64,000 bases of DNA. It comes from Ferruginibacter sp. Lineage in GTDB: Bacteria; Bacteroidota; Bacteroidia; Chitinophagales; Chitinophagaceae. The stretch is taken from contig JAHBTN010000005.1 in the NCBI GenBank assembly GCA_019638575.1, forward strand, positions 62,001 to 126,000. The letters run 5' to 3'. The notes below the pieces were generated by a model, which was given only the letters and a program-made list of their open reading frames with translations, was not told the DNA's origin and did not search any database. Numbering within the stretch: position 1 is the first letter of the stretch; every line of letters starts with the position of its first letter. This document shows positions 62,767 through 64,000 of the stretch, in pieces. The position numbers were made by a program, and so were the translations under genes.

Positions 62767-62791
62767 GGTTACCTTTTTTTAATCCCGGTAT
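62767..62791 (+). promoter_or_regulatory. Candidate ECF promoter of the repeat lipoprotein gene
   Basis: GGGTTAC (62767-62773) followed after 13 nt by GGTAT (62787-62791), 43 bp before the lipoprotein ATG. Together with the divergent copy it forms the inverted repeat GTAACCCAA (62726-62734) / TTGGGTTAC (62765-62773). Confidence 0.5.
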
Positions 62792-62833
62792 AAATATCAA
62801 ATTATAATTTTAAAAAATTAAACAAAACACAAA

Positions 62834-63034
62834 ATGAAAAAAGTAATCTTAGCTTTAGCAATCGTATCTGTATCTTTTGCAGCTTGTAACAATTCTGGTG
62901 AATCAACTGAACCAAAAACTGATACTCCAGCAGTAGAAACTCCAGTAGCTCCTGCAACTCCAGATACAGCAGCTAAAACTGCAACTCCAGATACAGCAGC
63001 TAAAACTGCAACTCCTGATACAACTAAGAAGTAA
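62834..63034 (+). CDS. Small lipoprotein with TPDTAAKTA repeats
   Basis: 66 aa. The lipoprotein signal ends in FAACN, and the rest is an unstructured Thr/Pro/Ala-rich tail containing two exact copies of ATPDTAAKT and a shortened third. It is probably a surface or periplasmic spacer, expressed from the ECF-like promoter upstream. No family is recognised. Confidence 0.85.
   Translation: MKKVILALAIVSVSFAACNNSGESTEPKTDTPAVETPVAPATPDTAAKTATPDTAAKTATPDTTKK
62954..63022 (+). repeat. 27-bp tandem repeat inside small lipoprotein gene
   Basis: Two identical 27-bp units (62954-62980 and 62981-63007, each starting GCAACTCCAGATACAGCAGC) followed by a partial, diverged third unit. Units are in frame (9 codons), so copy number can vary without a frameshift. 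Confidence 0.9.
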
Positions 63035-63109
63035 TCAGAACCCGGTTGTTTGATAGCTGGGTTTGAATAAGCTATTGAAGAATATAATTCTTTAGACAAG
63101 CAATCATAC

Positions 63110-63140
63110 ATGCCCCGCTTTTTTAAGCGGGGCATTTTTT
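63110..63140 (+). terminator. Terminator after lipoprotein gene
   Basis: ATGCCCCGCTT (63110-63120), loop TTTT, AAGCGGGGCAT (63125-63135) and a T run. The T tract also supplies the -33 TTTG of the pheA promoter. Confidence 0.93.
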
Positions 63141-63168
63141 GCAGAATTAAATTGTTTACCTATTTTTG
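63138..63168 (+). promoter_or_regulatory. pheA operon promoter (Bacteroidota -33/-7)
   Basis: -33 TTTG (63138-63141), 19-nt spacer, -7 TATTTTTG (63161-63168): a full match to the Bacteroidota consensus TTTG/TAnnTTTG. The transcript should begin near 63173, only a few nt before the leader peptide ATG at 63177. Confidence 0.75.
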
Positions 63169-63176
63169 ATTTTCAA

Positions 63177-63257
63177 ATGACAAACAAAAGTGCAAATACC
63201 TGGTTTTATTTTAGCTATTATTTTAGTAATAGACCGGGAGCCTTTGTTATAAACTGA
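63177..63257 (+). CDS. Aromatic-rich leader peptide (pheL-like) of pheA attenuator
   Basis: 26-codon ORF, ATG 63177 to TGA 63255-63257, with the run WFYFSYYF (codons 9-16: Trp, four Phe/Tyr, Ser, three Phe/Tyr) and another Phe later. Such density of Phe, Tyr and Trp codons directly upstream of a Phe-biosynthesis gene is the hallmark of a ribosome-stalling leader. It sits 8 bp after a consensus -7 box. Confidence 0.8.
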   Translation: MTNKSANTWFYFSYYFSNRPGAFVIN

Positions 63258-63316
63258 AACAAAACAGACTAACATAAAAAGTGTCCCCCGGTATAAAAAG
63301 CCGGGGGATTTTTGTT
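63233..63316 (+). promoter_or_regulatory. Transcription attenuator (antiterminator and terminator hairpins) of pheA
   Basis: The terminator is TCCCCCGG (63284-63291) with CCGGGGGA (63301-63308), 9-nt loop, then TTTTTGTTT. The competing pairing is ACCGGG (63233-63238, inside the leader ORF) with CCCGGT (63287-63292), which uses up the terminator's left arm. A ribosome stalled on aromatic codons 63201-63224 leaves ACCGGG free, so the antiterminator forms; a ribosome moving on to the stop covers it, so the terminator forms. Confidence 0.8.
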
Positions 63317-63320
63317 TAAT

Positions 63321-64000
63321 ATGAAAAGAAAAGTCTCCATCCAGGGCTTCGAAGGCTGCTTTCACCAGGTAGCTGCACGCCAGTATTATGGAAAAGATAC
63401 GGAAGTAACCTGTTGTTCTACTTTTAAAGAAGTAATCAAAAACACTGTTCATGATAAGCAATCGCATGGCGGCATCATGGCTATTGAAAATTCAATTGCC
63501 GGAAGCATACTGCCTAACTACAACCTTATTTTAAAAAACCAGGTGAAGATTGTAGGCGAAGTTTACCTCGATATTAAACAGCACCTGTTGGTAAATCCCG
63601 GTGTTAGACTGGAAGACATCAGGGAAGTACATTCGCATCACATGGCCATTCAGCAATGCTTTGGTTTTTTAGATAAGTATAACTGGAAACTGGTAGAAAC
63701 AGAAGATACAGCCCTGAGCGCAAAAAACATTCATCAGCATAAAAACAAACATGCTGCTGCCATTGCCGGCAAACTTGCCGCCGAGTTGTTTAACCTACAT
63801 ATTATCGCTCCCAATATCCATACGCTTAAAAATAATTACACCCGTTTTTTAGTGCTTACCCATAAGGATTACGCAACTGAAATAACAGGTGCCGATAAGG
63901 CATCGGTAAATTTTGTAACAAACCACCAAAAAGGCAGTCTTGCAAAAGTGCTTGGTAAAATTGCTGATGCAGATATAAACCTATCCAAATTACAATCTAT
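63321..64000 (+). CDS. pheA: Prephenate dehydratase, 3' end outside window
   Basis: Converts prephenate to phenylpyruvate, the committed step to phenylalanine. 226 codons are visible. The catalytic domain has IQGFEGCFHQVAARQYYG, GIMAIENSIAGSI, and NNYTRFLVL (the TRF motif). An ACT domain for Phe feedback begins at GSLAKVLGKIADADINLSKLQS and is cut by the window end. No chorismate mutase domain precedes it. The ATG follows the attenuator T-tract directly, so read-through decides expression. Confidence 0.93.
   Translation, partial: MKRKVSIQGFEGCFHQVAARQYYGKDTEVTCCSTFKEVIKNTVHDKQSHGGIMAIENSIAGSILPNYNLILKNQVKIVGEVYLDIKQHLLVNPGVRLEDIREVHSHHMAIQQCFGFLDKYNWKLVETEDTALSAKNIHQHKNKHAAAIAGKLAAELFNLHIIAPNIHTLKNNYTRFLVLTHKDYATEITGADKASVNFVTNHQKGSLAKVLGKIADADINLSKLQS

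Noticed and set aside
62818-63135. 105-aa leftward ORF with GVAVLAAVSGVA repeats
   Set aside because: It is the antisense reading of the lipoprotein's tandem repeat; the forward frame has a lipoprotein signal and lies behind a promoter.
1-64000. CRISPR arrays, insertion sequences, integrases or prophage genes
   Set aside because: I saw no regularly spaced repeats, transposase motifs or integrase motifs; the only tandem repeat is the short coding one at 62954.

Overview
The window looks like a chromosomal segment of a Bacteroidota bacterium, most likely of the Chitinophagaceae or a close relative. Supporting signs are: AT-rich intergenic DNA without Shine-Dalgarno sequences; promoter -7 boxes of the Bacteroidota form TAnnTTTG; a fused CcoNO cbb3 oxidase; a fused alpha/beta 2-oxoacid dehydrogenase E1; a Sec-exported clade II-type NosZ with its own lipoprotein cytochrome; and many small lipoproteins. 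I found no insertion sequence, prophage or CRISPR array.

Layout. 0-22 kb is mainly housekeeping: a cut-off papain-type peptidase, the pbpC / alpha-2-macroglobulin pair, lysA, an Mrp ATPase, aroK, a 7TM histidine kinase, ftsK, pth, a FAH-family hydrolase, the fused E1 and a tRNA-Met. 22-30 kb holds two converging nitric-oxide operons. The rightward one encodes a Ric/ScdA iron-sulfur repair protein, a hemerythrin, a lipoprotein, a DUF1858/DUF2249 protein, a heme-copper-oxidase-like membrane protein, a DUF59 protein and an Rrf2 regulator. The leftward one encodes norC, a non-canonical norB, a QueD/PTPS homologue and a second Rrf2 regulator. 30-34 kb has tryptophanase, OsmC, another oxidase-I-like membrane protein and a Crp/Fnr regulator. 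34.5-42 kb is the N2O reductase locus (cytochrome c, nosZ, a membrane-NosL fusion, nosD, nosF, nosY, a hemerythrin and a truncated globin). 42-53.6 kb runs from fasciclin, USP and LOG proteins into the cbb3 oxidase locus (ccoI, ccoS, ccoNO, ccoQ, ccoP, ccoG, ccoH, a TauE/SafE-like protein). 54-61 kb has a two-component pair with a REC-Crp fusion regulator, rluD, lipB and metabolic genes. 61-64 kb has an ECF sigma factor with an anti-sigma/trypsin fusion, a repeat-bearing lipoprotein, and pheA (cut by the window end) behind an attenuator.

How it fits together. The centre is a microaerobic/anoxic respiration and NO-stress island: NO to N2O (nor), N2O to N2 (nos), a high-affinity oxidase (cco), and repair or scavenging proteins. 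No nitrite or nitrate reductase is present in the window. Four exact copies of ATGA-N6-TCAT lie upstream of osmC, between crp/fnr and the cytochrome-nosZ genes, before the DUF2892/ccoI genes and before ccoS/ccoNO. Their centres lie 44, 55, 55, 55 and 66 bp from -7 boxes, which is steps of one helical turn, so they probably form one Crp/Fnr regulon. The two NO operons instead carry long perfect palindromes at their promoters.

The clearest regulatory find at the right end is a leader peptide with the run WFYFSYYF followed by mutually exclusive antiterminator and terminator hairpins directly before pheA. This is a textbook design for ribosome-mediated attenuation by aromatic amino acids.
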